Position numbers and translations under genes: made by a program
Notes under the pieces: generated by a model
What the model was told of the DNA's origin: nothing
Databases searched by the model: none
Seen by the model: the letters and a program-made list of their open reading frames with translations, nothing else
Source of the DNA: Syntrophaceae bacterium
Lineage (GTDB): Bacteria; Desulfobacterota; Syntrophia; Syntrophales; Smithellaceae
Assembly: GCA_018436925.1 (NCBI GenBank)
Contig: JAHDKI010000018.1
Span: 1 to 56,501, forward strand
DNA: 56,501 nt
Reading direction: 5' to 3'
Shown here: positions 23,676 through 36,133 of the stretch, one piece after another
Numbering within the stretch: position 1 is the stretch's first letter
Layout: every line of letters begins with the position of its first letter

Positions 23676-25273
23676 GCGCCAAAGATCTGCCCTGGCAGAT
23701 CGTCTGGAGCAAGGACAAATGCACCCTGTGCGGCCGCTGCACGGCCGTGTGCCCCGTTCGCGCGATTGATCTGGGACCTCACCGAAAGCGCGCCTTGTCC
23801 GTCCCGGCGGGACTCGAAAGCCGTCCGGCCAACCTCTTTTCGATTTACCACGGCATCGACCAGCGCACGGATCCCGCGCATGCCTGTGTCGGCTGCGCCA
23901 TGTGCACCCTGGTTTGCCCCAACGGCGCCATCGCCCCGGTGCGCAGCGACGAAATCGACAAGCTGCGCTTTCATGTGAACCAAAACGGCGAACCCCGACG
24001 CCGGGGAGGCCGCAGAAACAATCCCGACAGCGTGCTCGATAAAATCAAGTTCGTCCGCATCTCGATGCTGACCGACCCGGCGCTCGACGCGGGCCGTCAT
24101 GAATTCGAGCTGCGCACGCTTTTGGGCCGCGTGCTTCCCCCTGAAGAGATGCTGAAAGTCAGCCGCGAGCAGGGCTGGATGCCGCCGGTTCGCGAAATCT
24201 ATCCGCTCATTATCGGCTCAATGTCCTTTGGCGCCTTGTCTCCCAATATGTGGGAAGGCCTGCAAATGGGCGTGGCGTATCTGAATGAAGAGCTCGGCAT
24301 GCCGGTGCGCATGTGCACGGGCGAAGGCGGCTGCCCGCCGAGGCTTTTGCAATCCCGATTTTTGAAATACGTGATTCTGCAGATCGCCAGCGGCTACTTC
24401 GGCTGGGACGAAATCATCCACAGCCTGCCCGCGATGAAGGAAGACCCTTGCGCGATTGAAATTAAATACGGCCAGGGCGCCAAACCAGGAGACGGCGGCC
24501 TTTTGATGTGGTACAAGGTCAACAAGCTTATATCCGCGATTCGCGGCGTGCCGCAGGGCGTGAACTTGCCCAGTCCCCCGACGCACCAGACCAAGTACTC
24601 GATTGAGGAAGCGGTGGCCAAGATGATCCAGTCCATGTCCATGGCCTGGGGCTTCCGCGTGCCGGTTTACCCGAAAATTTCCGCCTCCAGCACGGCGATG
24701 GCGGTGCTCAACAACCTCACCCGCAATCCTTTCGCGGCGGGGCTGGCCATCGACGGCGAAGACGGCGGCACGGGCGCGGCCTATAACGTTTCGATGGACC
24801 ACATGGGTCATCCGATTGCCAGCAACCTGCGCGACGCGTATCTCACGCTGGTGAAATTGGGCAAACAGAATGAGATTCCCCTTTTCGCGGGTGGCGGCAT
24901 CGGCAAAAACGGCAATCTGGCCGCCAATGCCGCCGCGCTCATCATGCTGGGCGCCAGCGGCGTCCAGACCGGAAAATACATCATGCAGGCGGCCGCGGGT
25001 TGCCTGGGTTCCGAGGCGGACCGCTGCAACGTCTGCAACATCGGCGTGTGCCCCAAGGGCATCACGTCACAGGATCCGAGGCTGGACCGGAGACTCGATC
25101 CGGAGAAAGTGGCCCAGCGGGTGGTGGATCTGTATGTGAGCTTCGATACGGAATTGAAAAAAATCGTCGCGCCTTTGGGACGCTCGACCTCGCTGCCCAT
25201 CGGCATGTCCGACGCGCTGGGCATCAATGACGCGGACGCGGCGCAGAGATTGAATATTAAATACGTCCTGTAG
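23639..25273 (+). CDS. Glutamate synthase, central/FMN-binding subunit with ferredoxin domain (GltB domain 2)
   Basis: A 544-residue protein. The N-terminal 8Fe-8S ferredoxin module has CTLCGRCTAVCP (about 28-39) and CVGCAMCTLVCP (about 83-94). A TIM-barrel glutamate synthase core follows, with SMSFGALSPN, GEGGCPPRLL, EIKYGQGAKPGDGG, DGEDGGTGAA and PLFAGGGIGKNG. Cysteines near the end (CNVCNIGVCPKG) would ligate the 3Fe-4S cluster. This is the site where 2-oxoglutarate and ammonia form glutamate using FMN. The ATG at 23639 has GGAG 8 bases upstream inside the preceding gene. The next subunit gene follows after 72 bases. Confidence 0.93.
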   Translation: MESVGHITPSTLSAKDLPWQIVWSKDKCTLCGRCTAVCPVRAIDLGPHRKRALSVPAGLESRPANLFSIYHGIDQRTDPAHACVGCAMCTLVCPNGAIAPVRSDEIDKLRFHVNQNGEPRRRGGRRNNPDSVLDKIKFVRISMLTDPALDAGRHEFELRTLLGRVLPPEEMLKVSREQGWMPPVREIYPLIIGSMSFGALSPNMWEGLQMGVAYLNEELGMPVRMCTGEGGCPPRLLQSRFLKYVILQIASGYFGWDEIIHSLPAMKEDPCAIEIKYGQGAKPGDGGLLMWYKVNKLISAIRGVPQGVNLPSPPTHQTKYSIEEAVAKMIQSMSMAWGFRVPVYPKISASSTAMAVLNNLTRNPFAAGLAIDGEDGGTGAAYNVSMDHMGHPIASNLRDAYLTLVKLGKQNEIPLFAGGGIGKNGNLAANAAALIMLGASGVQTGKYIMQAAAGCLGSEADRCNVCNIGVCPKGITSQDPRLDRRLDPEKVAQRVVDLYVSFDTELKKIVAPLGRSTSLPIGMSDALGINDADAAQRLNIKYVL

Positions 25274-25345
25274 GAACCGGTTTTTCAAGTCCGGCGCATG
25301 CCGGACCAAACCGCCTCCTGCGGCAAAGGGAAACAGGGCAAACGA

Positions 25346-27682
25346 ATGACAAAAAAAGACACCATAAAAATCCCCGGCGTTGAAAACGACCTTCGCGTCG
25401 AGTCGCGCATCCTGGAAGAGCGCATTCAGAAAGCCGTCACTGACGGATTCCGTCAGATTGAAGTGACGGCCTACGGTCAGCACGGCATCGGCGGAAGGCT
25501 CTGGCGCGCCGGCGACGAGAAAATCAAAGTCGATGTGCTGGGAACGTCCGGCCAGCGACTGGGATCGATGGGCTTTGCCAACACCGTTATCGAAGTGTTC
25601 GGACCGGCTTCCGATGATATCGGATGGCTCAACGCCGGCGCTGAAATCATTGTCCACGGCAACGCCACCAACGGCGCGGCCAACGCCATGGCGCAGGGGA
25701 AAATCTATATCGACGGCGATATCGGCGCGCGCGGCATGACGATGACCAAACACAATCCGCGCTTTGAACCTCCCGAGTTGTGGGTCATGGGCAAAGCCGG
25801 AGACTCATTTGCCGAGTTTATGGCAGGCGGCATTGCCGTTGTGTGCGGCATGGGCGCCGAACAAGAAAAAAATGTTCTGGGCTATCGCCCCTGTGTGGGC
25901 ATGGTGGGAGGCAAAATCTTTTTCCGCGGAAGTCAGGGGCTTTACAGCCAGGCCGACGCGAGATTGATAGACCCTCTTCCCGAAGACGAATGGAGGTGGC
26001 TTCAGGAAGGGCTCAGGCGGTTCTTGCAGGCGATCGGCAAAGCGTACCTCTGTGATCAGCTTTGTGAAAAGCGCGAAGACTGGAAGATGCTTGCCGCCCG
26101 GAAGCCGTCGGAAAAGCTGCCGAAACAGGCGCGTCCGATGGCGCGCTTCCGTGCCGAGATCTGGAACGGCGAGCTGGGCACGGGCGGCTTGATCGGCGAT
26201 TTGTCCAATCTGGATCGGTCTCCTATCGGGCTTACTCCCACAGGCGACCTGAGGCGATTTGTGCCGACCTGGGCCAACGATAAATATCTGCCGCCCTGCC
26301 AGGCGGCCTGCCCCACCGGCATTCCCGTCCAGAAACGCTGGGCGCTGATCCGGGAAGGCAAACTGGATGAGGCGGTCGATCTGGCCCTGCAGTACACACC
26401 CTTTCCGGCGACGGTCTGCGGCTACCTGTGCCCCAACCTGTGCATGCAGAGCTGCACGCGAAACCTGGTGAACCTCGACCCCGTCGATGTGCGGGTGCTG
26501 GGCAAGGCGTCGCGGGAGGCCAAAGCGCCGCATCGCGCGCCCGAGACGGGCAAAAAAATCGCGGTGGTGGGCGCAGGCCCCGCGGGACTTTCCGTGGCCT
26601 GGCAGTTATGGCTTTCCGGCCATGAGGTCACCCTCGTGGAAGGCCGCAAGCAGTTGGGCGGGAAAATCACCGATTCGATCCCCAAAAGCCGGATTCCGAC
26701 GGATGTGGTGGAGCATGAAATCGCAAGACTCGCCGAAAACATCCGCCGCACGCAACTTGGCAAGTCGCTCACCCGGGAGACCTTTGCCAGGCTTAAAAAA
26801 GACCACGACTATGTCGTGATCGCAGCGGGCGCGCAGAGCCCCCGCAAGCTGAACATCCCGGGCATGGACAAAACTGTAACCGCCCTCGAGTTTCTGCGTC
26901 AAAGCAAGCTCGATTGCGCAAAAGTCGGCGAAAACGTCGTCATTATCGGCGCCGGTAATGTCGGCTGCGACGCCGCGACGGAGGCTTTTCGCCTGGGCGC
27001 GAAAAGCGCGACTTTGATCGACGTTCAAAAACCCGCCTCCTTCGGGGTAGAGCGGCAGCACGCCGAAGCGGCGGGAGCGGTTTTCCTGTGGCCGCGTTTC
27101 ACAAAAGCGGTGACGGATTCGGGCGTCGAACTGACCACCGGAGAAATTCTGCCCGCCGACACGGTCATCGTGGCCGTGGGCGACGTGCCGGATTTATCCT
27201 TCTTGCCCGAAGACATTGCGACGGAGCGGGGGTTTGTGCTGGTGGACGACACGTATGCCACCAGCGACTCTCAGATTTACGCCATCGGCGACGCGGTAAG
27301 GCCGGGCCTTTTGACCGATGCGATCGGCGCGGGCCGGGTGGCGGCAAAGGCTATCGACAACCTGATCCGGGGAGTGGATCAAACCTATGATCGATTGCCG
27401 CCCATCAGCTATGAGCGCGTCAAACTGCAGTATTTCGACCCGCGCGCCCCAATGCCCGGCGATCCCGCCTCGTGCGCGACGAGTTGCGCATCCTGCGGCG
27501 CGTGCCGGGACTGCGGCTTGTGCGAAGAGCTTTGTCCGGCGCAGGCGATCTCCCGGTCGCAAACACCGGAGGAAAAGTTTGCCTACGTTGTTGATGCCGA
27601 CCGTTGCATCGGTTGCGGTTTCTGCGCCGGGGCCTGTCCCACGGGGGTCTGGGAAATCGCTGAGAACAGCCCGTTGGAATAA
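25346..27682 (+). CDS. Fused glutamate synthase GltB alpha domain + GltD + ferredoxin
   Basis: A 778-residue fusion. Residues about 1-240 are the GXGXG beta-helix domain (ITVHGNATNG-type repeats: IIVHGNATNGAANAM, IYIDGDIGARGMTM). About 320-700 are the GltD-type NADPH-dependent flavoprotein, with cysteines CQAACPTGIPVQK and CGYLCPNLCMQSC, an FAD motif VVGAGPAGLSVA and an NADPH motif IIGAGNVGCDAATE. The last ~75 residues carry a ferredoxin module (CGLCEELCP, then CIGCGFCAGACP). Together with the two upstream proteins it completes a glutamate synthase. The fusion of the last GltB domain with GltD in one chain is unusual. The ATG at 25346 is preferred over 25298, which has no ribosome site. glnN follows after 35 bases. 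Confidence 0.9.
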   Translation: MTKKDTIKIPGVENDLRVESRILEERIQKAVTDGFRQIEVTAYGQHGIGGRLWRAGDEKIKVDVLGTSGQRLGSMGFANTVIEVFGPASDDIGWLNAGAEIIVHGNATNGAANAMAQGKIYIDGDIGARGMTMTKHNPRFEPPELWVMGKAGDSFAEFMAGGIAVVCGMGAEQEKNVLGYRPCVGMVGGKIFFRGSQGLYSQADARLIDPLPEDEWRWLQEGLRRFLQAIGKAYLCDQLCEKREDWKMLAARKPSEKLPKQARPMARFRAEIWNGELGTGGLIGDLSNLDRSPIGLTPTGDLRRFVPTWANDKYLPPCQAACPTGIPVQKRWALIREGKLDEAVDLALQYTPFPATVCGYLCPNLCMQSCTRNLVNLDPVDVRVLGKASREAKAPHRAPETGKKIAVVGAGPAGLSVAWQLWLSGHEVTLVEGRKQLGGKITDSIPKSRIPTDVVEHEIARLAENIRRTQLGKSLTRETFARLKKDHDYVVIAAGAQSPRKLNIPGMDKTVTALEFLRQSKLDCAKVGENVVIIGAGNVGCDAATEAFRLGAKSATLIDVQKPASFGVERQHAEAAGAVFLWPRFTKAVTDSGVELTTGEILPADTVIVAVGDVPDLSFLPEDIATERGFVLVDDTYATSDSQIYAIGDAVRPGLLTDAIGAGRVAAKAIDNLIRGVDQTYDRLPPISYERVKLQYFDPRAPMPGDPASCATSCASCGACRDCGLCEELCPAQAISRSQTPEEKFAYVVDADRCIGCGFCAGACPTGVWEIAENSPLE

Positions 27683-27717
27683 ACATTTTTTTAATTACGA
27701 TAAAGGATGGAGAAATT

Positions 27718-29895
27718 ATGAAAAAAACGACAACAATCACCGCTGCTGAACGAAACTATGTCATCGAAAAAGAAAAGTTCGTTCCCGTCTCGCAGTATTT
27801 CGGCGAAGACACCTTCAACACCAAAGTCATGAAGGAGAAGCTTCCCAAAAATATTTTCAAGAAGCTGATGGACGCGATCAACGAAGATACGCCGCTCGAT
27901 GCCGACACGGCCAATGTCGTCGCGCATGCCATGAAAGAATGGGCGCTGGAAAAAGGCGCGACGCATTTCGCGCACTGGTTCCAGCCGATGACCGGGATCA
28001 CCGCCGAAAAGCATGACGCGTTCGTCGATCCCATCGCGCCGGGCGAAGTGATTGAGCGTTTCTCCGGCAAGCAACTGGTTCAGGGCGAACCGGACGCGTC
28101 GTCGTTCCCCTCCGGCGGCATCCGCGCCACGTTTGAAGCGCGCGGCTACACGGCCTGGGACATGTCGTCTCCCGCCTTTATTAAAAGAAACGGCATTTCG
28201 ACGACACTGTGCATTCCGACGGCCTTCATTTCCTACACCGGCCAGGCCCTTGATAAAAAGACGCCGCTTTTGCGATCCATCCGCGCCTTGAGCAAAAGCG
28301 CCGTGGCGATGCTCAAGCTCCTGGGCGTCAAAAATGCGAAGAAGGTGATGTCCAATCTGGGCCCCGAGCAGGAATACTTCTTGATCGACATGGATTACTT
28401 CTACAAACGCCAGGATCTGGTGCTGGGCGGCCGGACGGTCGTCGGCGCGCCTCCCCCCAAGGGACAGGAACTCGAAGACCAATATTTCGGCTCGATCAAG
28501 GAACGGATTTCCTCCTTCATGCACGATGTGGAGGAAGAGCTCTTCAAACTCGGCATTCCGGCCAAAACCCGCCACAACGAAGTGGCGCCCAGCCAGTATG
28601 AGATCGCGCCCGTTTATGAAGAAGCGAACCTCGCCATCGACCATAATCAACTGGTGATGGAGACGCTGCGCGGCGTGGCCAAAAAGCACAGACTCGCCGC
28701 GCTTTTGCATGAAAAACCCTTTGCCAAAATCAACGGCTCCGGCAAGCACGTCAACTGGTCGATGGCCGACAACAACGACAACAACCTGCTCAACCCCGGC
28801 ACGACGCCGCAGGACAATATCCAGTTTCTGGTGTTTCTGATCGCGACGGTCCGCGCCGTCTACAAGCATGCCGACATCCTGCGCGCCTCGGTCGCCTCCT
28901 ACGGAAACGACCATCGTCTGGGCGCCAATGAAGCGCCGCCCGCGATCATTTCCGTATTCCTGGGCGATCAACTCACGCAGGTGCTCGACAATATCGAAAA
29001 AGGCACGGTTCTCAAGGCTACAAACGCCGAAATCATCGACTTGGGCATTTCATCTCTGTATCAGGTCAGCAAGGATAATACAGACCGAAACCGGACATCG
29101 CCTTTCGCCTTTACCGGCAATAAATTCGAGTTCCGCGCGGTGGGTTCTGCTCAGTCGATCGCCACGCAGGTCATCGCGCTCAACACCATCGTCGCCGAAA
29201 GCATTGATGAAATGGCTGAAAAGATCAAAGCCAAAGCCAAAGACGCCAAAAACATCAATCAGGCGGTGTTTGATGTCCTCAAAAGCGAAATCAAATACGT
29301 TCGCCCGATTCTTTTCAACGGCGACAACTACACGAAGGAATGGGAAGCGGAAGCCAAACGCCGCGGACTGCCCAACGAAAAAACGACGCCGACCGCCCTT
29401 CGCGCGCTGGTGACGGATAAGGCTCTCGATCTGTTTGAAAAATATGAAGTGCTTTCCAAGGTAGAGCTCAAAAGCCGCCAGCTGATCCATGTGGAGCGCT
29501 ACATCAAAGATCTGGAAATCGAAGTGAAATGCCTCAACAACATCTGCATAACGCAGATTATTCCGGCGGCCGTCGCGTATCAGAAGCAATTAGCCGAAGC
29601 GATCAATGCCGCCAAAAGCGCGCTCGGGTCCGGCGCGGTGGTCTCCTCGCAGGCGGAACTGCTTAAAAAGATCATGAACCTGATCAACAGCATCTATGCG
29701 ACCAATAAAGACGTTCTGGCTAAAGTGGAGACGGCCGAGGCCGTTCACGACGAACAGAAAAAGGCGGAAATGCTGGCCTCCAAGGTCAAACCGAAGATGG
29801 ATGAGCTGCGGGAATACGTGGACGAGCTCGAAGGCCTGATTGATGATGAGACCTGGCCTTTGCCCAAGTTCTGGGAAATGTTGTTCATCTGCTAG
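27718..29895 (+). CDS. glnN: Glutamine synthetase type III
   Basis: A 725-residue type III glutamine synthetase, which forms glutamine from glutamate, ammonia and ATP. The size (over 700 residues against about 450 for type I) and motifs are diagnostic: an N-terminal FGEDTFNTKVMKEKLPK, THFAHWFQPMTGITAEKHDAF, the glutamate-binding LGPEQEYFLID, KTRHNEVAPSQYEIAP, KINGSGKHVNWS and GANEAPPAIIS. Type III enzymes are dodecamers found in Bacteroidetes, cyanobacteria and some deltaproteobacteria, and are not known to be adenylylated at the type I tyrosine. Placed 35 bases after the glutamate synthase genes with AAAGGA upstream, it completes a GS-GOGAT operon under the sigma-54 promoter. Confidence 0.96.
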   Translation: MKKTTTITAAERNYVIEKEKFVPVSQYFGEDTFNTKVMKEKLPKNIFKKLMDAINEDTPLDADTANVVAHAMKEWALEKGATHFAHWFQPMTGITAEKHDAFVDPIAPGEVIERFSGKQLVQGEPDASSFPSGGIRATFEARGYTAWDMSSPAFIKRNGISTTLCIPTAFISYTGQALDKKTPLLRSIRALSKSAVAMLKLLGVKNAKKVMSNLGPEQEYFLIDMDYFYKRQDLVLGGRTVVGAPPPKGQELEDQYFGSIKERISSFMHDVEEELFKLGIPAKTRHNEVAPSQYEIAPVYEEANLAIDHNQLVMETLRGVAKKHRLAALLHEKPFAKINGSGKHVNWSMADNNDNNLLNPGTTPQDNIQFLVFLIATVRAVYKHADILRASVASYGNDHRLGANEAPPAIISVFLGDQLTQVLDNIEKGTVLKATNAEIIDLGISSLYQVSKDNTDRNRTSPFAFTGNKFEFRAVGSAQSIATQVIALNTIVAESIDEMAEKIKAKAKDAKNINQAVFDVLKSEIKYVRPILFNGDNYTKEWEAEAKRRGLPNEKTTPTALRALVTDKALDLFEKYEVLSKVELKSRQLIHVERYIKDLEIEVKCLNNICITQIIPAAVAYQKQLAEAINAAKSALGSGAVVSSQAELLKKIMNLINSIYATNKDVLAKVETAEAVHDEQKKAEMLASKVKPKMDELREYVDELEGLIDDETWPLPKFWEMLFIC

Positions 29896-29911
29896 CTGTT
29901 TCATCGACGTG

Positions 29912-29954
29912 GGGGACCGGCCTGCCACCCGCAGAGCGGTTTCGGCCGGTCCCC
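29912..29954. terminator. Strong GC-rich hairpin after glnN
   Basis: A perfect 11-bp stem (GGGGACCGGCC with GGCCGGTCCCC) and a 21-base loop lie 17 bases after the glnN stop. No T-run follows, so it may be a factor-dependent stop or a 3' stability element separating glnN from carA. Confidence 0.5.
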
Positions 29955-29964
29955 GCGTTAGTCA

Positions 29965-29993
29965 TTGACGAAGCGCGAAAAACGCGATAGAAG
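29965..29993 (+). promoter_or_regulatory. Possible sigma-70 promoter for carA
   Basis: TTGACG, 17 bases, TAGAAG, directly after the glnN hairpin and about 40 bases before the carA start. The -35 element is good and the -10 weak. Confidence 0.4.
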
Positions 29994-30034
29994 CGCCTGC
30001 CTTGTGGCAAAACTCGCTCGGAGAAACAAAATTC

Positions 30035-31177
30035 ATGCCCCTGTTAAGAAATGATCGAAAGGCGATACTGGCCCTTGAAGACGGAAGCGTCTTTGAGGGT
30101 TTTGCGTTCGCGGGCGACGGCGAAAGCCTGGGCGAAGTGGTTTTCAACACCGCCATGACCGGCTATCAGGAAGTGCTCACCGATCCATCCTATAAGGGCC
30201 AGATGGTTGTCATGACCTATCCGCTGGTCGGAAACTACGGCGTCAATGATGAAGACATGGAATCGGCGGGCCTTCATCTGGAAGGTTTTATCATTAAAGA
30301 GTACCAGCCCCATCCCAGCAACTGGCGGATGACAAAAACCCTTAAGACCTTTCTGGAGAACGCGGGCAAAATCGGCATCGACGGCATCGACACCCGGGCG
30401 CTCACCCGAAAGCTTCGATTATCCGGCGCGATGAAAGGCATCCTGTCCACCCATCCCTCAAAGATTGACGAGCTGCTGGAAAAAGTTCGCGCCTATCCTG
30501 GGCTGGTCGGCCGCGATCTGGTGCGTGAAGTCTCCTGCGATCACCCCTATCTCTGGAAAAACGGCGCGGTGCAGGCAAGCGCGATTCCCAAGAAGAAAAC
30601 CGCCGCCCAACCGCGTGTCGTCGTGCTCGACTGCGGCGTCAAATATAATATTCTGAGGCTTCTGGAGCAAAACGGCTGCGAAGTGGTGGTCGTTCCGGCC
30701 GCCTCCACCGGGGCGCAGATTCTGTCCTACGCCCCCGACGGCGTGCTGTTGTCCAACGGCCCGGGCGATCCTTCAGCGCTTCCCTATATCGTCGAGGCCG
30801 CCCGTGACATCATCGGCAAAATGCCGGTCTTCGGCATCTGTCTGGGGCATCAGATTATCGGACAGGCGGTGGGCGGCGCCACGGAAAAACTCAAATTCGG
30901 CCACCATGGCATCAATCAGCCGGTGAAGAACCTCGATACCGGCCGCGTGGAAATCACTTCCCAGAACCACGGGTTTGTCGTCGTGCCGGAATCGGTGGAG
31001 GGCAAGGCCCAAAAATCGTTTACGAATCTTAACGATCACACGTCGGAAGGAATGAAGCTCGCAAACGCCATGAGCGTTCAGTATCATCCTGAAGCCGCTC
31101 CGGGGCCGCGCGATACGGAATATCTCTTTGCCGACTTCGTCGCGAGAATGAAATTCTCAAAGGAGAACGTCCTGTGA
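30035..31177 (+). CDS. carA: Carbamoyl-phosphate synthase small subunit
   Basis: A 380-residue glutaminase subunit that supplies ammonia from glutamine to CarB for arginine and pyrimidine synthesis. The N-terminal domain has ALEDGSVFEGFAFG-like and FNTAMTGYQEVLTDPSY stretches. The class I amidotransferase half shows LSNGPGDPS, the nucleophile in FGICLGHQ, and the His-Glu pair in QYHPEAAPGP. The ATG at 30035 is about 11 bases after CGGAG; an in-frame TTG at 30002 is possible but less likely. Its stop overlaps the guaA start by 4 bases (GTGA). Confidence 0.95.
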   Translation: MPLLRNDRKAILALEDGSVFEGFAFAGDGESLGEVVFNTAMTGYQEVLTDPSYKGQMVVMTYPLVGNYGVNDEDMESAGLHLEGFIIKEYQPHPSNWRMTKTLKTFLENAGKIGIDGIDTRALTRKLRLSGAMKGILSTHPSKIDELLEKVRAYPGLVGRDLVREVSCDHPYLWKNGAVQASAIPKKKTAAQPRVVVLDCGVKYNILRLLEQNGCEVVVVPAASTGAQILSYAPDGVLLSNGPGDPSALPYIVEAARDIIGKMPVFGICLGHQIIGQAVGGATEKLKFGHHGINQPVKNLDTGRVEITSQNHGFVVVPESVEGKAQKSFTNLNDHTSEGMKLANAMSVQYHPEAAPGPRDTEYLFADFVARMKFSKENVL

Positions 31178-32703
31178 TCCTGATCATCGATTTCGGTTCC
31201 CAGTATAACCAGCTTATTGCCCGTCGCGTGCGGGAGCATTTCGTCTATTGCGAAATTGAACCGCCGACGATCAGCCTTGCGGCCATTCGGGCGCTAAAAC
31301 CCGAAGGCATCATTTTATCCGGCGGGCCCGCGAGCATCTACGCCAAAGGCTCGCCGCGTGTGGATCGGGGCATTTTTGGCCTGGGCATTCCGGTTCTGGG
31401 CATCTGCTACGGCATGCAATATCTCGTGGATTCACTGGGCGGCAAGGTCATCGGCTCCAAGAAACGCGAATATGGCTTTGCCGAACTGCATATCAAAAAG
31501 CCTGCCGGTCTTTTTGCCGGCGTTGACAAAAAGACGATATGCTGGATGAGCCACGGCGATTCCATCGGCGAGCTTCCCGAAGGCTTTGAGGTAACCGCCA
31601 GCACGGCCAACACGCCGGTCGCGGCGGCCCAGGACGAGACCAGGCGCTTCTACGGTTTGCAGTTCCATCCCGAAGTCGTCCACACAGCCGACGGCAGGAA
31701 AATTCTCGCCAACTTCCTCTTTAAGATCTGCCGCTGCAAAAAGACCTGGTCCATGAAATCCTTCGCCGAACACGCCATCGAAGATATCCGCCGCGAAGTG
31801 GGAAAAGAGAAAGTCATTCTGGGGCTCTCCGGCGGCGTGGATTCGTCCGTGGCGGCCGTGCTTCTGCACAAAGCCGTCGGCAAACAGCTGACCTGCGTTT
31901 TTGTCGATAACGGCGTGTTGCGCGAAGGCGAGGCAAAGCGTGTGATCGACATGTTCAAAAAGCATCTGCACATCAATTTGAAGTTCGCCCGGGCGGGCGG
32001 CCTTTTTTTAAAAAGACTCAAAGGCGTCACCGATCCGGAGAAAAAGCGCAAGATCATCGGACGCACTTTTATTGAGGTCTTTGACGAAGAGGCGCTCAGG
32101 ATCACAGGCGTGAAATTCCTGGCGCAAGGCACGCTGTATCCCGATCTCATTGAATCCCGGTCGGCTTTCGGCGGCCCCAGCGTCGTGATCAAGTCGCATC
32201 ACAATGTGGGCGGTCTTCCGAAGAAAATGAAGCTTCAACTGCTGGAACCGCTCAAGCATTTGTTCAAAGATGAAGTCCGCCTTCTGGGCAAAGAGCTGGG
32301 ACTGGCCGACGATGTCGTCTGGCGGCAGCCATTTCCGGGTCCGGGACTGGCCGTGCGCATTCTGGGCGAGGTGAATGCTCAGCGTCTGGCCGTGTTGCGC
32401 AAAGCCGACACCATTCTGCTTGAAGAAATCCGCGCCGCGAATCTTTATTACAAGCTGTGGCAGACGTTTGTGGTCCTTTTGCCGATTAAAAGCGTGGGCA
32501 TCATGGGTGATCAGCGCACCTACGAAAATATCGCGGCGATCCGCGCCGTGACGAGTGACGACGCGATGACGGCGGACTGGGCAAGGTTGCCGCACGATCT
32601 GCTCGCGCGCGTCTCGACGAGGATCATCAACGAGGTGAAGGGCATCAACCGCGTGGTGTATGATGTGAGCTCGAAACCGCCCAGTACGATTGAGTGGGAG
32701 TGA
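31174..32703 (+). CDS. guaA: GMP synthase (glutamine-hydrolysing)
   Basis: A 509-residue enzyme converting XMP to GMP with ATP and glutamine. It opens with [18 protein letters not shown]. It has the class I amidotransferase nucleophile (LGICYGMQ) and QFHPEVVHT, the ATP-pyrophosphatase P-loop [13 protein letters not shown], and the C-terminal dimerisation end [18 protein letters not shown], so it is complete. It starts with GTG at 31174, overlapping the carA stop, with AAAGGAG 8 bases upstream. The pairing of carA with guaA, and then carB, mixes pyrimidine/arginine and purine pathways, both consumers of glutamine. Confidence 0.97.
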   Translation: MILIIDFGSQYNQLIARRVREHFVYCEIEPPTISLAAIRALKPEGIILSGGPASIYAKGSPRVDRGIFGLGIPVLGICYGMQYLVDSLGGKVIGSKKREYGFAELHIKKPAGLFAGVDKKTICWMSHGDSIGELPEGFEVTASTANTPVAAAQDETRRFYGLQFHPEVVHTADGRKILANFLFKICRCKKTWSMKSFAEHAIEDIRREVGKEKVILGLSGGVDSSVAAVLLHKAVGKQLTCVFVDNGVLREGEAKRVIDMFKKHLHINLKFARAGGLFLKRLKGVTDPEKKRKIIGRTFIEVFDEEALRITGVKFLAQGTLYPDLIESRSAFGGPSVVIKSHHNVGGLPKKMKLQLLEPLKHLFKDEVRLLGKELGLADDVVWRQPFPGPGLAVRILGEVNAQRLAVLRKADTILLEEIRAANLYYKLWQTFVVLLPIKSVGIMGDQRTYENIAAIRAVTSDDAMTADWARLPHDLLARVSTRIINEVKGINRVVYDVSSKPPSTIEWE

Positions 32704-32709
32704 GGACTT

Positions 32710-32742
32710 CCCCTCCCCTAACCCCTCCCTCAAGGGGAGGGG
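32710..32742. repeat. GC-rich palindromic intergenic repeat, copy 1
   Basis: C-rich runs followed by CCTCCCTCAAGGGGAGGGG form a hairpin just before the carB ribosome site. A close relative is found upstream of purF (36085-36115). Such elements resemble the short dispersed C/G palindromes seen between genes in many bacterial genomes. Confidence 0.55.
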
Positions 32743-32758
32743 AAAAAAGGAAACTGAA

Positions 32759-35965
<3,207 letters not shown>

Positions 35966-36035
35966 CCAACGGTTTCAAATGACCTGATCCCCTGAAGGGC
36001 CCGCCGGGCCGTAAGACCGTTTTCGACAACTTAGC

Positions 36036-36115
36036 CCCTCTTCTGTGATGGAAGAGGGCCGGGGTGAGGTGAAATTTCGATTACCCCCCCTTCATCCCTC
36101 CCGCAAGGGGAGGGG
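36036..36115. repeat. Palindromic repeats between carB and purF (includes copy 2 of the GC-rich repeat)
   Basis: Two hairpins occur. CCCTCTTC with GAAGAGGG (36036-36058) is followed by a G-rich tract. A C-rich tract then leads into CCCTCCCGCAAGGGGAGGGG (to 36115), nearly identical to the element before carB and in the same orientation. No coding sequence is seen in the 168 bases between the two genes. Confidence 0.55.
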
Positions 36116-36133
36116 CCCATGTGGAGAAACAAA

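Noticed and set aside
27691..28971. A 426-codon minus-strand open frame
   Set aside because: Antisense shadow of glnN in GC-rich coding sequence; low-complexity His/Arg/Gly content and no ribosome site.
32690..32758. A longer N-terminus for CarB
   Set aside because: It would translate the end of guaA and the intergenic palindrome; the GTG at 32759 has a ribosome site and begins the conserved protein.
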